Part shown: piece by piece, positions 45,870 through 54,969 of the stretch
Layout of the letters: each line of letters opens with the position of its first letter
How positions within the stretch are numbered: the first letter of the stretch is position 1
Assembly (NCBI GenBank): GCA_963702685.1
Contig: CAVPDQ010000006.1
Coordinates: forward strand, 186,001 to 250,000
Reading direction: 5' to 3'
DNA length: 64,000 nucleotides
Origin: AP-15 sp963702685
Lineage (GTDB): Bacteria > Pseudomonadota > Alphaproteobacteria > ATCC43930 > CGMCC-115725
The notes under the pieces: model-generated
The model's input: the letters and a program-made list of their open reading frames with translations, nothing else
Databases searched by the model: none
What the model was told of the DNA's origin: nothing
Position numbers and translations under genes: made by a program

Positions 45870-47126
45870 ATGAAATTGATGTGGTTTCACCTGATGCCCT
45901 ACACCGAGTTGCCGGAGGATTTTCGCGAGCATCATCCCTCGGTCTGGGTCGATATCCATTCCTCGCTGTTCGACCCGAAGCGCGCGCATCTGATGTACAA
46001 CGATTTTATGGACGAGCTCGAGCTCGCCGCCCAATGCGGGTTCGACGCGGTCTGCGTCAACGAGCACCATTCGAACGGCTACGGGCTGATGCCGTCGCCC
46101 AATTTGATCGCGAGCGCCCTGGCGCGGCGCACCTCGAACGCGGCCTTGTGCGTGATGGGGAATTCCTTGGCGCTCTACAACCCGCCCACACGGGTCGCCG
46201 AAGAGTTTGCGATGATCGACGTGATCTCGGGCGGGCGGCTGATCGCCGGGTTCCCGGTCGGGACCCCGATGGACACCTGCTTTGCCTATGGCCAGAACCC
46301 CTCGCTGCTGCGCGAGCGCTACCGCGAGGCGCACGACCTCGTCATGCGCGCCTGGACCGAGCCCGACACCTTTGCCTTCAACGGCCGCTTCAACCAGCAG
46401 CGCTATGTCAACATCTGGCCGCGCCCCATACAAAAGCCGCACCCGCCCGTCTGGATCCCGGGCGGCGGCTCGGTCGAGACCTGGGCATGGTGCGCCGAGA
46501 TGGACTACGTCTACGCGTACTTGTCCTATTTCGGCGCCAAGGACGGGCGCGCCACGATGCAGGGGTTTTGGGACGAGATGGCGCGGCTCGGCAAGGACCG
46601 GAACCCGTACCGCGCCGGCTTTTTGCAATTTGTCGGCGTCGCCGAGAGCCGCGAAAAAGCGATACAGCTCTATAAGGAGCCAGCCGAATATTTCTATGGC
46701 CGGTGCCTGCGCGTCGATCCGCGCTGGGCGGTGCCGCCCGGCTATATCACCGAGGCGACCCAGCGCGCCGGCATCCAGGGCCAGATCGGCCGTGCGGCGA
46801 GCCTCGACGCGCGGCAAAAGGCGCGCGCTACCACCGATATCTCGGATATCGTCGAGCGCGGCTATGTCATCGTCGGCTCGCCCGACGAGGTGGTCGAGCA
46901 ATTGACCGAGGTCGCGACCGACCTCAATGTCGGCCATCTGATGCTGCTCTTGCAGTTCGGCAATATGGGCAAGGACTTGGCGGCCTACAACACGCGCCTC
47001 TTTGCCGAGCAGGTGATGCCGCGGCTCAAGGGCCTCTTCGCGGAATGGGAGGACCGCTGGTGGCCGCAGCCGATGGCGCCGGCCGAGCGCGCCGTGGTAG
47101 AGGCGCCGCTGCTCGCCGCCGAATAG
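45870..47126 (+). CDS. LLM-class flavin-dependent oxidoreductase (luciferase-like)
   Basis: 418 residues from ATG 45870. The N-terminus MKLMWFHLMPYTELPEDF, CGFDAVCVNEHHSNGYGLMP and LYNPPTRVAEEFAMIDVISGGRL are typical of the alkanal/alkane monooxygenase branch of luciferase-like enzymes; PVWIPGGGSVETW and VGSPDEVVEQL follow. The sequence is only distantly like the LLM protein at 30.5 kb. It needs a reduced flavin supply from another protein. Substrate unknown. Confidence 0.9.
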   Translation: MKLMWFHLMPYTELPEDFREHHPSVWVDIHSSLFDPKRAHLMYNDFMDELELAAQCGFDAVCVNEHHSNGYGLMPSPNLIASALARRTSNAALCVMGNSLALYNPPTRVAEEFAMIDVISGGRLIAGFPVGTPMDTCFAYGQNPSLLRERYREAHDLVMRAWTEPDTFAFNGRFNQQRYVNIWPRPIQKPHPPVWIPGGGSVETWAWCAEMDYVYAYLSYFGAKDGRATMQGFWDEMARLGKDRNPYRAGFLQFVGVAESREKAIQLYKEPAEYFYGRCLRVDPRWAVPPGYITEATQRAGIQGQIGRAASLDARQKARATTDISDIVERGYVIVGSPDEVVEQLTEVATDLNVGHLMLLLQFGNMGKDLAAYNTRLFAEQVMPRLKGLFAEWEDRWWPQPMAPAERAVVEAPLLAAE

Positions 47127-47134
47127 GCTACCGC

Positions 47135-47692
47135 TTACGAGACGAGGCAGCTCGCTGCCGCGGTCCCGGCTTTTTGCGGTTCGGGGTCGGGGACGGCGGA
47201 CGGGATGCCTTCGCCGGGGTCGCCGCCGGTTTTGCTGATGCCGGTGGCGACGGGCGGCGTGTTGCGGTCGCCGCCCGCGACGATCGTGCCGCCGGCAACG
47301 CGTTCTCCGTGCGTCGGCCAGATCATCTGGAAATGATCGAGCCGGCGGCCGGTGCCGCTTTTGATGTAGACCGCCGCGCTGAGCTTGAACACCCGGCCGG
47401 AGATTTCGCCGCCGACACTCTCGCCGGTTTGCGCCCAGACGACATTTTCGCCGCGAAACCATGCGTTCAGCGCCTTGGTGTCGTCATGCCGGCCGTCGCC
47501 CCACAACGCGATCGGGATGAGCCGGCATTTCCCATCGGTGCCGGCCAGCGCCGGCAAGGCGCAGAGCAACGCTGCGATCAGAAAGGCGGTCGGCGCAGCA
47601 CGGCCGATCGCTCCGCGGCACGCCAGGCCGGTCACGGCCCCGCCTCCGGGCTTCACCGAGGGCTGTGGCGGTTTCCCCTGCATTCGAGCCAT
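47135..47692 (-). CDS. Exported protein of unknown function
   Basis: About 185 residues from ATG 47692, chosen because it gives a signal peptide (AAPTAFLIAALLCALPALAG). The mature part contains IALWGDGRHDDTKALNAWFRG, reminiscent of the N-terminal GDGxxDDTxAL motif of pectate-lyase-like beta-helix proteins, but the chain is too short for a full helix. VFKLSAAVYIKSGTGRRLD and MIWPTHGERVAGGTIVAGGD follow. It ends 8 nt from the LLM gene, convergent. Function not assigned. Confidence 0.65.
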   Translation of the reverse strand: MARMQGKPPQPSVKPGGGAVTGLACRGAIGRAAPTAFLIAALLCALPALAGTDGKCRLIPIALWGDGRHDDTKALNAWFRGENVVWAQTGESVGGEISGRVFKLSAAVYIKSGTGRRLDHFQMIWPTHGERVAGGTIVAGGDRNTPPVATGISKTGGDPGEGIPSAVPDPEPQKAGTAAASCLVS

Positions 47693-47799
47693 CCCGCCGC
47701 CGGCTTCGGCGGACATTGCGACGCAATTATGGTGTCGTTCTATTCGGGGAGATGGGATCCGACAGCATCTGCCCGGCGAATTGATGCAGCTTGGCTGCG

Positions 47800-48282
47800 T
47801 CAACCATCAATCTCCTCCTTTCGGCTACCGCATGCTTTTCGCATGGCGATATGGACCAGCCCGAAATCGTCGAAGGGCTCCGAGGTCGCGGCAAAGCCAA
47901 AGCTTTGATAGAAGCGGATAAGGTGATGCTGGGCGGTCAAGACCACCGGCAATGCCGGGTGCCGCTGCCGGCAAAAGCCGAGCGCTTCGGCCATCAGCCG
48001 GCGGCCGAGCCCGCGGCCGCGCAAAGGCTCCCCGACCGCGACCCGGCCGATGCGGATGTCGCTCGGCGCCGGCACGACGCGCAGATAGCCGGCAAGCTCG
48101 CCGTCGCGGCGCAAGAGCAGATGCGCCGCCGCCGCATCGTGGCCGTCGAGATCGGGATAGGGCGAGCGTTGCTCGACGACAAAAATCTGCTGGCGAAAAC
48201 GCAGCAGCTCGTAAAGCGCCGCCGGCGACAATTCCGCGAAGCGGCACCACTGGGTGGAGATATCGGCCGCTATTTCTGCCAT
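47800..48282 (-). CDS. ElaA-like GNAT acetyltransferase
   Basis: 160 residues from ATG 48282. FAELSPAALYELLRFRQQIFVVEQRSPYPDLDG is the ElaA signature, and IGRVAVGEPLRGRGLGRRLM is the acetyl-CoA-binding loop (R/QxxGxG/A). FYQSFGFAATSEPFDDFG closes the GNAT fold. It transfers an acetyl group to an unknown amine. It is divergent from the cyclase gene, leaving a 216-nt shared upstream region. Confidence 0.88.
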   Translation of the reverse strand: MAEIAADISTQWCRFAELSPAALYELLRFRQQIFVVEQRSPYPDLDGHDAAAAHLLLRRDGELAGYLRVVPAPSDIRIGRVAVGEPLRGRGLGRRLMAEALGFCRQRHPALPVVLTAQHHLIRFYQSFGFAATSEPFDDFGLVHIAMRKACGSRKEEIDG

Positions 48283-48498
48283 GTTGCGCAAATCCGGATT
48301 GCTTTGGGGAAGGCTGCGCGGCCGCGCGATTATCGCCGCCCTCGCACCGCCCCTCAACGGGTGCAACACCACGGCGATCTGCGTTACAGTCGATCGGCGC
48401 CGGGGCCGTTCCTCGCCAAGGGACGAATCGTTCCGCAAATGCGATTTTTCTCACAATCAGAACCTTCCACCTTGCATACTAAATCCGGGGAAGGACGG

Positions 48499-50268
48499 AT
48501 GAGGGAACAGAGGGCCGAGCGCCGCTTGGCGGCGATCCTGATGGCCGATGTCGTCGGCTATTCGCGGCTCGTCGGCGCGGATGAAGAGGGCACCCTCGAG
48601 CAGCTCAGGGTGGTGCGCCGCGAGCTTGTCGATCCGACGATGAAGGAGCACCGCGGCCGGATCGTCAGAATTACCGGCGACGGCATCCTGGTGGAATTCG
48701 CCAGCGTCGTCGATGCGGTGCGCTGCGCCGTCGACATCCAACGCGAGATGGCGGTGCGCAACGCGGCAATAGCCCCGGATCAGCGTATCGAGTTTCGCAT
48801 CGGCATCAATCTCGGCGACATCCTCAGAGACGGCCGCGACATCTACGGCGACGGCGTCAACGTCGCCGCCCGCCTCGAAGCGCTGGCCGCGCCGGGCGGA
48901 ATTTGCGTCAGCCGGGTCGTGCGCGACCAGGTGCGCGACAAGCTCGGCTTCAGCTTTGACGACCGCGGCGAGCAGCAGGTCAAGAATATCGCGCGTCCGG
49001 TCCGCATATTCGACGTGAAGATCGCGGGTGAGCCGGTGGCTTCGATCTCGGATGTGACCGCCAGGGCGGCGCCGCCGCCGCTGCCGGACAAGCCGTCGAT
49101 CGCGGTCCTGCCGTTTCAGAACATGAGCGGCGATCCGGAGCAGGACTATTTTGCCGACGGCATGGTCGAGGAGATCATTACGGCACTCTCCCGCATCCGC
49201 TGGCTGTTCGTCATCGCCCGCAACTCGAGCTCGACCTATAAGGGGCAGGCGGTCGATTTGCGGCGGGTCGGACGCGAGCTCGGTGTCCGCTATATCCTCG
49301 AAGGCTCGGTGCGCAAGGGCGGCGACCGGGTGCGCATCACCGCGCAGCTGATCGAGGCCGAGACCACCGCCCATCTCTGGGCCGACCGCTTCGACGGCCG
49401 GTTGGAAGACGTGTTCGAGCTGCAGGACAAGGTGGCGGCGCGCGTCGCCGGCATTATCGAGCCGACCTTGCAGGCCGCCGAGGTCCGCCGCTCGGCCGCC
49501 CGGCCGACCACTGACCTGACCGCTTATGATTTCTACCTGCGCGCGCTCACGACCTATTACCCGATCACCCGGGACCACCTGCTGCATGCGCTCGAATTGC
49601 TCGAGCATGCGACCGGCATCGACCGCGACTGCGGCCCGGCGCTGTCGCTGGCGGCGATGTGCCAGATGCGGCTCGTCCGGGAAGGCTGGAGCGAGGCGCC
49701 CGAAATCGCCGGCCGCAACGCCGTCGAGCTGGCGCGCCGCGCGCTGCAGGCGGCCGCGGAAGACCCGAACGTGCTGGCGAACGCAGCCTTTGTGCTGGCG
49801 AACTTCGGCGAGGACATCGGCACGATGACCGAGCTGATCGACCGGGCTTTGGCGATCACTCCGAGCTTTGCCCGCGGCTGGTTTTTGGGCGGGGTGCTGT
49901 GGCTGTGGGCCGGGCAGCCGGATCGCGCGATCGAGCACGCCGAGACTGCGCTGCGGCTGAGCCCGCGCGACCGCGGCGGCACGCCGATGAGCCTGATCGG
50001 CGAGGCCCGCTTCTTCAAACGCGAATTTGCCGACGCAGCCTCGCGGTTGCTGCTGTGCGTCCAGGCGAGCCCCGGCTATCCCCACCCGTACCGCGTCCTC
50101 GCCGCGTGCTATGCCCATATGGGCCGGCTCGACGACGCGCGGGCGACCATCGCCCGGCTGCGCGCGATCACACCCCAGATCGTGGAGAGCGCCGGCCAGC
50201 TGCGCCGCCTGGCAGACCGCGAGCTGTTCTTGTCCGGCTTGCGCTTGGCGACGGAGCACACGGGTTGA
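48499..50268 (+). CDS. Class III adenylate cyclase with TolB-like/TPR C-terminal region
   Basis: 589 residues from ATG 48499. The cyclase domain (1-180) has both metal Asp residues (LMADVVGYSRLV and RITGDGILVEF) and the transition-state Asn/Arg (GDGVNVAARLEALA). A central segment has PSIAVLPFQNMSGDPEQDYFADGMVEEIITALSRI, the TolB-like N-terminal fold common in these proteins. The last ~230 residues are TPR-like helices. It probably makes cAMP in response to a protein signal. A candidate cAMP-gated channel is encoded 4.7 kb downstream. Confidence 0.92.
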   Translation: MREQRAERRLAAILMADVVGYSRLVGADEEGTLEQLRVVRRELVDPTMKEHRGRIVRITGDGILVEFASVVDAVRCAVDIQREMAVRNAAIAPDQRIEFRIGINLGDILRDGRDIYGDGVNVAARLEALAAPGGICVSRVVRDQVRDKLGFSFDDRGEQQVKNIARPVRIFDVKIAGEPVASISDVTARAAPPPLPDKPSIAVLPFQNMSGDPEQDYFADGMVEEIITALSRIRWLFVIARNSSSTYKGQAVDLRRVGRELGVRYILEGSVRKGGDRVRITAQLIEAETTAHLWADRFDGRLEDVFELQDKVAARVAGIIEPTLQAAEVRRSAARPTTDLTAYDFYLRALTTYYPITRDHLLHALELLEHATGIDRDCGPALSLAAMCQMRLVREGWSEAPEIAGRNAVELARRALQAAAEDPNVLANAAFVLANFGEDIGTMTELIDRALAITPSFARGWFLGGVLWLWAGQPDRAIEHAETALRLSPRDRGGTPMSLIGEARFFKREFADAASRLLLCVQASPGYPHPYRVLAACYAHMGRLDDARATIARLRAITPQIVESAGQLRRLADRELFLSGLRLATEHTG

Positions 50269-50305
50269 CGCGACACGAGCGCGCGGGGCTTTGCCAAATA
50301 TAGCG

Positions 50306-52189
50306 ATGAGCAGCGACGGCCCCGATCTTGCCGCGACGATCGCCAGGGAGCGGCCCCGGCTGATGGCGACGGCGCCGAATATCGCGCGGACCAGGTCCCT
50401 GCTCGAACGCAACGCCACGGCGCGGCAATGGTTTGAGGAAGTCAGGCGACAGGCCGATCTGTTGCTCGACCTGCCGGTGCTGGACCCGGCCTGGGTCCAC
50501 GACCCGCGCGAAACCGGTGCGGCCCCACTGCCGCGCGTGCGCGCCCCCAAATCCACCGACGGCCCGGCTGCTCCGCTCGATATCGCGCGTCTCTTTTGCC
50601 TGCGCATGCAGACGCTCGGCTTGGTCTGGCTCCTCACCGGCGAAGCCCGCTACCGCGAGCGGGCAAAAAACGAGCTCTTCGGCACCTGCGATTTTCCAAA
50701 TTGGCGCGGAGACAAATTTCTCGTCACCGCCGAGACCGCCTTTGGCGCCGCCATCGGCTATGACTGGCTCTATCAAAGCCTGACCGATCGCGAGCGCGAG
50801 GGAGTCGCCCGCGCGATCGTCGAAAAGGCGATCGAGCCCGGCCTCGCAGAGTTCGCCACGCCGTCAAAACCGTTCTGGACGAGGACCGCGCTGAACTGGA
50901 ACCTCGTTTGCAATGGCGGGCTGATGATCGCGGCGCTGTCGGTCTTGGAAGCCGATCCGAGGGCCGCCCGCCTGTTCCGGCTGTGCCGCGCTTCGATCCC
51001 GATCGGGCTTGGCGAATACAGCCCCGATGGCGGCTGGGCCGAAGGGCCGGGCTATTGGCATTACGCAACCCAATACGCGATCTATCTGCTCGACAGCCTC
51101 GTCACCGCGCTCGGCACCGACCTGGGGCTCGACGCCTCGCCCGGTCTATCAGGGACCGGCTTGTTCCGGCTGCACGCCGCCGGCCCTTCGGGGAAATTGT
51201 TCAATTTTGCCGACAGCGATGAAGAGCACAGCGGGGGCTACTGGCTGTTCTGGCTGGCGAAACGGTACCACCATCCCAGAGACGCCTGGATCGAGCGGCA
51301 GCAGCGCAAGATTCATCCGATGGACCTCTTGTGGTTCGACGAGGACGAACGCGCCCCGTTTCACCTGCCCACCGCCAAGCGGTTCCGATCGACCGATGTC
51401 GTGATGCTGCGGGGCGATTGGCACGACCCCAAGACGACCTATCTCGGGATCAGGGCCGGGGCCAACGACACCTGCGAGCACGGCCATTACGACCTCGGCA
51501 GCTTTGTCCTCGACGCACTTGGGGTGCGTTGGGCGAAGGATTTGGGGCCCGACGATTACGACCTTGCCGATTACTTCGAGCCGCAAGCCCGATCGCAATA
51601 TTATCGCACCAGCACAATCGGCCATAACACCATCGTCATCGACGGCCGCTGCCAGCCCGCCACGGCCCACGCCCGGATCGCCGGGATCGATCTGACGGCA
51701 GCGCTTCCCTCGGTCGTGATCGATCTTAGGGCGGCTTATCCGAGCGCGGTCAGCGCCGCGCGCGGCTTTGCGCTGCTCGACCGCCGGCATGTGCTGATCG
51801 TCGACGAAATCGAGCCGAAGGGGGTGTTGTCGACGGTCGATTGGCAAATGCACACCGCGGCGGCGGTCGATGTCGGGGGCAACAGCGCCATTCTCTCCTT
51901 TCCGCCGGCGGGCGACGGCACCGAGCCGGCCCGGCTTTATCTGCGGATCGTCGAGCCGGCTGCGGCGAAATTGCTGCTGCGGCCGGCGACACCTTCGGGG
52001 CCGAGCGGCCAAAACCCCAATACCGGGGTCATCAAGATCGTGCTCCGCTGCGAAGACGTCGCCGAACCGCTCCGCCTCGCCGTCCTGTTGTCGCCCGATC
52101 CCGACATCGCCGCGGCGCCGGATCTGCCGCAGGCGCTGCTGCGCCCTTTGGCCGACTGGCCCTCGAACGACCGGCACGCCAGCAGATGA
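50306..52189 (+). CDS. Heparinase II/III-like polysaccharide lyase family protein
   Basis: 627 residues from ATG 50306. The N-terminal half is an alpha/alpha toroid (LVWLLTGEARYRERAKNEL, YDWLYQSLTDRER, WNLVCNGGLMIAAL). The C-terminal beta domain contains CEHGHYDLGSFVLDALGVRW and YYRTSTIGHNTIVIDGR, the heparinase II/III signature with metal/catalytic His. No signal peptide was seen, unusual for a lyase acting on external uronate polymers. It begins 37 nt after the cyclase stop. Substrate unknown. Confidence 0.88.
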   Translation: MSSDGPDLAATIARERPRLMATAPNIARTRSLLERNATARQWFEEVRRQADLLLDLPVLDPAWVHDPRETGAAPLPRVRAPKSTDGPAAPLDIARLFCLRMQTLGLVWLLTGEARYRERAKNELFGTCDFPNWRGDKFLVTAETAFGAAIGYDWLYQSLTDREREGVARAIVEKAIEPGLAEFATPSKPFWTRTALNWNLVCNGGLMIAALSVLEADPRAARLFRLCRASIPIGLGEYSPDGGWAEGPGYWHYATQYAIYLLDSLVTALGTDLGLDASPGLSGTGLFRLHAAGPSGKLFNFADSDEEHSGGYWLFWLAKRYHHPRDAWIERQQRKIHPMDLLWFDEDERAPFHLPTAKRFRSTDVVMLRGDWHDPKTTYLGIRAGANDTCEHGHYDLGSFVLDALGVRWAKDLGPDDYDLADYFEPQARSQYYRTSTIGHNTIVIDGRCQPATAHARIAGIDLTAALPSVVIDLRAAYPSAVSAARGFALLDRRHVLIVDEIEPKGVLSTVDWQMHTAAAVDVGGNSAILSFPPAGDGTEPARLYLRIVEPAAAKLLLRPATPSGPSGQNPNTGVIKIVLRCEDVAEPLRLAVLLSPDPDIAAAPDLPQALLRPLADWPSNDRHASR

Positions 52190-52263
52190 CAACTCGGGCC
52201 AACCACCTTTGAAGGGCGATCTTTGGCGAGCTTAGCGTCCGTACAGCTTCGGAGGACACCGTC

Positions 52264-53145
52264 ATGCAGCCGCAGGATTATGGGCCGTTTCCCTATGTTC
52301 CGATCAACGACCGGCCGACGCTCGAATGGCCCGGCGGCGCCCGGCTCGCGGTGTGGGTCATCCCCAACATCGAGTTCTTTCCGCTGACGCGAGGCATCCC
52401 GCCGCAGGCGGGTGCTCCCGCCGGCGCCGCCCCCTCGGTGCGCGCCTGGGCCCAGCGCGACTACGGCAACCGGGTCGGCATCTGGCGGATCATGGATGTG
52501 CTGGCGAAATACGGGGTGCGCGCCAGCCCCACTCTGAACAGCGACATTTGCGACCATCATCCGCAGATCGTGCGCGCCGCGATCGACCTCGGCTGGGAGA
52601 TCCTCGGCCACAACCGCACCAACAGCCAATGGCTCGACACATTGGAGCCGGCCGAGGAGCGGCAAACGATCGCCCGCACCCTTTCCCGCATCGCCGAGAT
52701 GACCGGCAAAAAGCCCTTGGGCTGGCTCGGCGCGGGTCTCGCCGAGACCTGGCACACGCTCGACTTCCTGACCGACGAGGGTTGTCTCTATGTCGCCGAT
52801 TGGGTCAACGACGACCAGCCCTACATGATGGACATCGGCGGCAAGCCCCTGGTCTCGATCCCCTATTCCTACGAGATCAACGACGCGCCCTTTATCCATT
52901 ACCGCAACGGGACGGCCGATGAGTTCGAGCACGCGATCCGCCGCCAGTTCGACACGCTCTACGAGGAGGGCGCCAAATCCGGCCGGGTCATGGCGATCTG
53001 CCTGCACCCCTATCTGATCGGCGTGCCGCACCGCATCGGCGCGCTCGATGCCGCGCTCAAATATATCGCCGGGCATGACCGCGTGTGGTTTGCGACCGGC
53101 GAGGAGATCGTGCGGCACTGGCTTCAGTCGGGCGCCGTCTTCTGA
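52264..53145 (+). CDS. Polysaccharide deacetylase family protein (NodB/PuuE-like)
   Basis: 293 residues from ATG 52264, with a GGAGGA site. RASPTLNSDICDHHPQI carries the catalytic Asp region and WEILGHNRTNSQWL replaces the canonical HxxxH strand, as in the PuuE/allantoinase-like branch. LGWLGAGLAETWHTLDFL and MAICLHPYLIGVPHRI follow. It lacks a signal peptide, so a cytoplasmic C-N hydrolase on a small amide is as plausible as glycan deacetylation. It may form an operon with the heparinase-like gene. Confidence 0.88.
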   Translation: MQPQDYGPFPYVPINDRPTLEWPGGARLAVWVIPNIEFFPLTRGIPPQAGAPAGAAPSVRAWAQRDYGNRVGIWRIMDVLAKYGVRASPTLNSDICDHHPQIVRAAIDLGWEILGHNRTNSQWLDTLEPAEERQTIARTLSRIAEMTGKKPLGWLGAGLAETWHTLDFLTDEGCLYVADWVNDDQPYMMDIGGKPLVSIPYSYEINDAPFIHYRNGTADEFEHAIRRQFDTLYEEGAKSGRVMAICLHPYLIGVPHRIGALDAALKYIAGHDRVWFATGEEIVRHWLQSGAVF

Positions 53146-53164
53146 CCGCAGCTGTCGGCGAGCG

Positions 53165-53635
53165 TCACCCTGGCGGTGCCTTCAAGGCGGCGAGCTCGCG
53201 GCGCAGCGCGCGCAATTCCTCGAACCGCGCCGTCACATCACGCAGAAAGGAGGCGATGCCGAGCATCCGGCCGGCCTCGTCGCGCACCGGCAGCACCGTG
53301 AACTCGATCGAAATCCGGGTCCCGTCCTTGCGCATCGCCGGCACCGCCAGCAAATCGCCCTCGCCGTAGCGGCCCTCGCCGCCGGCCATGACCCGGTCAT
53401 AACCCTCCCAATGGCGCGCGCGCTGGCGCTCGGGCACGATCAGGTCGAGGCTCTGGCCCAAGGCCTCGGCCTCCTCGTAGCCGAAGATACGGGTCGCCGA
53501 CCGGTTCCAGAACCGGATCTTGCCCTCCGCGTCGGCATAGATCACCGCATCGGGAGAAAGGGTCGCCAGCCGTTCGACAAGTCCGGCAGGCCCAGCAGGC
53601 CCGGCAGGCCCGGCAGGCAAGGTATCGGCCGTCAT
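53165..53635 (-). CDS. PAS-domain sensor protein
   Basis: 156 residues from ATG 53635. A short (Gly-Pro-Ala)n tract at residues ~8-18 arises from a GGCCCGGCA-type nine-base tandem repeat. The rest is one PAS/PAC domain: SPDAVIYADAEGKIRFWN, ATRIFGYEEAEALGQSLDLI and GRMLGIASFLRDVTARFEEL. There is no output domain, so it must act by protein contact or be a fragment. It lies 15 nt downstream of the chromate transporter pair, same strand. Confidence 0.9.
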   Translation of the reverse strand: MTADTLPAGPAGPAGPAGLVERLATLSPDAVIYADAEGKIRFWNRSATRIFGYEEAEALGQSLDLIVPERQRARHWEGYDRVMAGGEGRYGEGDLLAVPAMRKDGTRISIEFTVLPVRDEAGRMLGIASFLRDVTARFEELRALRRELAALKAPPG

Positions 53636-53650
53636 CGGCGCCTCCAATCG

Positions 53651-54193
53651 TCAGCCTATCAGAGCGGCAGCAACGCCGAAGATCGCGCCGCTCGCGGCGA
53701 ACAGAGCGAGCAGGTTGAGCCTCGGCCAACGCAGCAAGAGCCCGGTCGCCACGACTGCCGCGACCCAGACCGGCGGTCCGCCCGATACTTGCAGCACCGC
53801 GACCCCGCCCGCCAGCACGAGCCCGGCCGCGATCGGCGCCAGGCCATGCTCGATCGCCGCGTGCCAGGGCGAGCCGCGCCACCGGCCCCACAGTCGCGCC
53901 GCCCCGAAAATCAACAGCGAGGACGGCAGATAGAGCGCCACGGTTGCGGTCAAGGCACCCCACCAGCCCGCGACCTTCCAGCCGATCAGCGCCGACAGCA
54001 TCGTGCCGGGGCCCGGTGCCGCGCGTGAGATCGCAAACAAATCGGCGAATTCGCGGGCGCTCGTCCAATGGTGGACATCGACGGCCTGATGCGCGATCTC
54101 GGCCAAAAGCGAGGCGCCCCCGCCGATCGAAAACAGCGACAGCGGACCGAACACCACGACCAGCGCCAGCAAAAGCCCCCAATCGCCGGGCAT
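53651..54193 (-). CDS. Chromate transporter, second CHR-domain protein
   Basis: 180 residues from ATG 54193. LALVVVFGPLSLFSIGGGASLLAEI and FAISRAAPGPGTMLSALIGWKVAG match the CHR domain, with five to six membrane helices. Short-chain CHR proteins work as pairs with opposite topology. Its start lies 2 nt beyond the stop of the partner gene. It probably exports chromate or a related oxyanion; no ChrB regulator is present. Confidence 0.87.
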   Translation of the reverse strand: MPGDWGLLLALVVVFGPLSLFSIGGGASLLAEIAHQAVDVHHWTSAREFADLFAISRAAPGPGTMLSALIGWKVAGWWGALTATVALYLPSSLLIFGAARLWGRWRGSPWHAAIEHGLAPIAAGLVLAGGVAVLQVSGGPPVWVAAVVATGLLLRWPRLNLLALFAASGAIFGVAAALIG

Positions 54194-54195
54194 CG

Positions 54196-54795
54196 TCAGA
54201 CGCGTCCTCGTTGACGCAGAAAGGCGAGCCCGATGCCGATCGGGGCCAGGCACAGGACGACGGGCAGCATCGGCCAGCGCAGCACGCCGACCGTGACGAC
54301 CGTAGCCGCCGACAGCAAAATCTCGCCGATTTGCGCGGGGCGGCGCGGGATCAGCACGAGCCCGGTCGCAAAGGTCAACCCGATCGCCACGGCGGCGATC
54401 CCGTGCAGGACGGCGTGCGCCACCTCGCTGCCGGCGATCCGGGCGAAACCGGCGGCCAATGCCACGACGATGACCAGCGGTCCCGACAGCAGCCCCACCA
54501 CCGCCGCCAGCGCGCCGCGGCCGCCGCGCAGCCTTTGTCCGACTTGGACGGTCAGGTTGACCCCGGCCGAGCCCGGCATGACGCGGCTCAGCGCCACCCC
54601 GGCCAGAAACGCCCGGTCGTCGATCCACCGCCGCTTGAGCACGATCGCACGGTAGAGCCACGCCGCCGTGTTGCCGCCAAAGCTGGTGACGCCGAGCCGG
54701 AAAAACCCGGCGAGGATCGCCGGCAAGGGCACCTCTTCGACGCCGGAAGCGCCGGCCTTCGGTTCGCTCGTATCCGCCACCCGCTCCCCCGTCAT
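54196..54795 (-). CDS. Chromate transporter, first CHR-domain protein
   Basis: 199 residues from ATG 54795. ILAGFFRLGVTSFGGNTAAWLYRAIV and LSRVMPGSAGVNLTVQVGQRLRG are the CHR signature of the N-terminal half-transporter, followed by four hydrophobic helices. With the next gene it forms the two-polypeptide form of ChrA. A leading acidic segment (residues 1-25) is not part of the family. Confidence 0.88.
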   Translation of the reverse strand: MTGERVADTSEPKAGASGVEEVPLPAILAGFFRLGVTSFGGNTAAWLYRAIVLKRRWIDDRAFLAGVALSRVMPGSAGVNLTVQVGQRLRGGRGALAAVVGLLSGPLVIVVALAAGFARIAGSEVAHAVLHGIAAVAIGLTFATGLVLIPRRPAQIGEILLSAATVVTVGVLRWPMLPVVLCLAPIGIGLAFLRQRGRV

Positions 54796-54969
54796 CGACC
54801 GCCAATCGAAATTAATGATTCCCCTGCCGGCAGGCGAGCGGCTTCGGCGTAACATTGGCAATCGGCCGGGCGCTGGTTCAAGGTCCCCCAAGACATTGAT
54901 GGCGAGGTGCCGGAGCCGAGAAAAGATTTGGATCCCATCGAAACGAAATCGGTCGGCGGCCGATGACGA

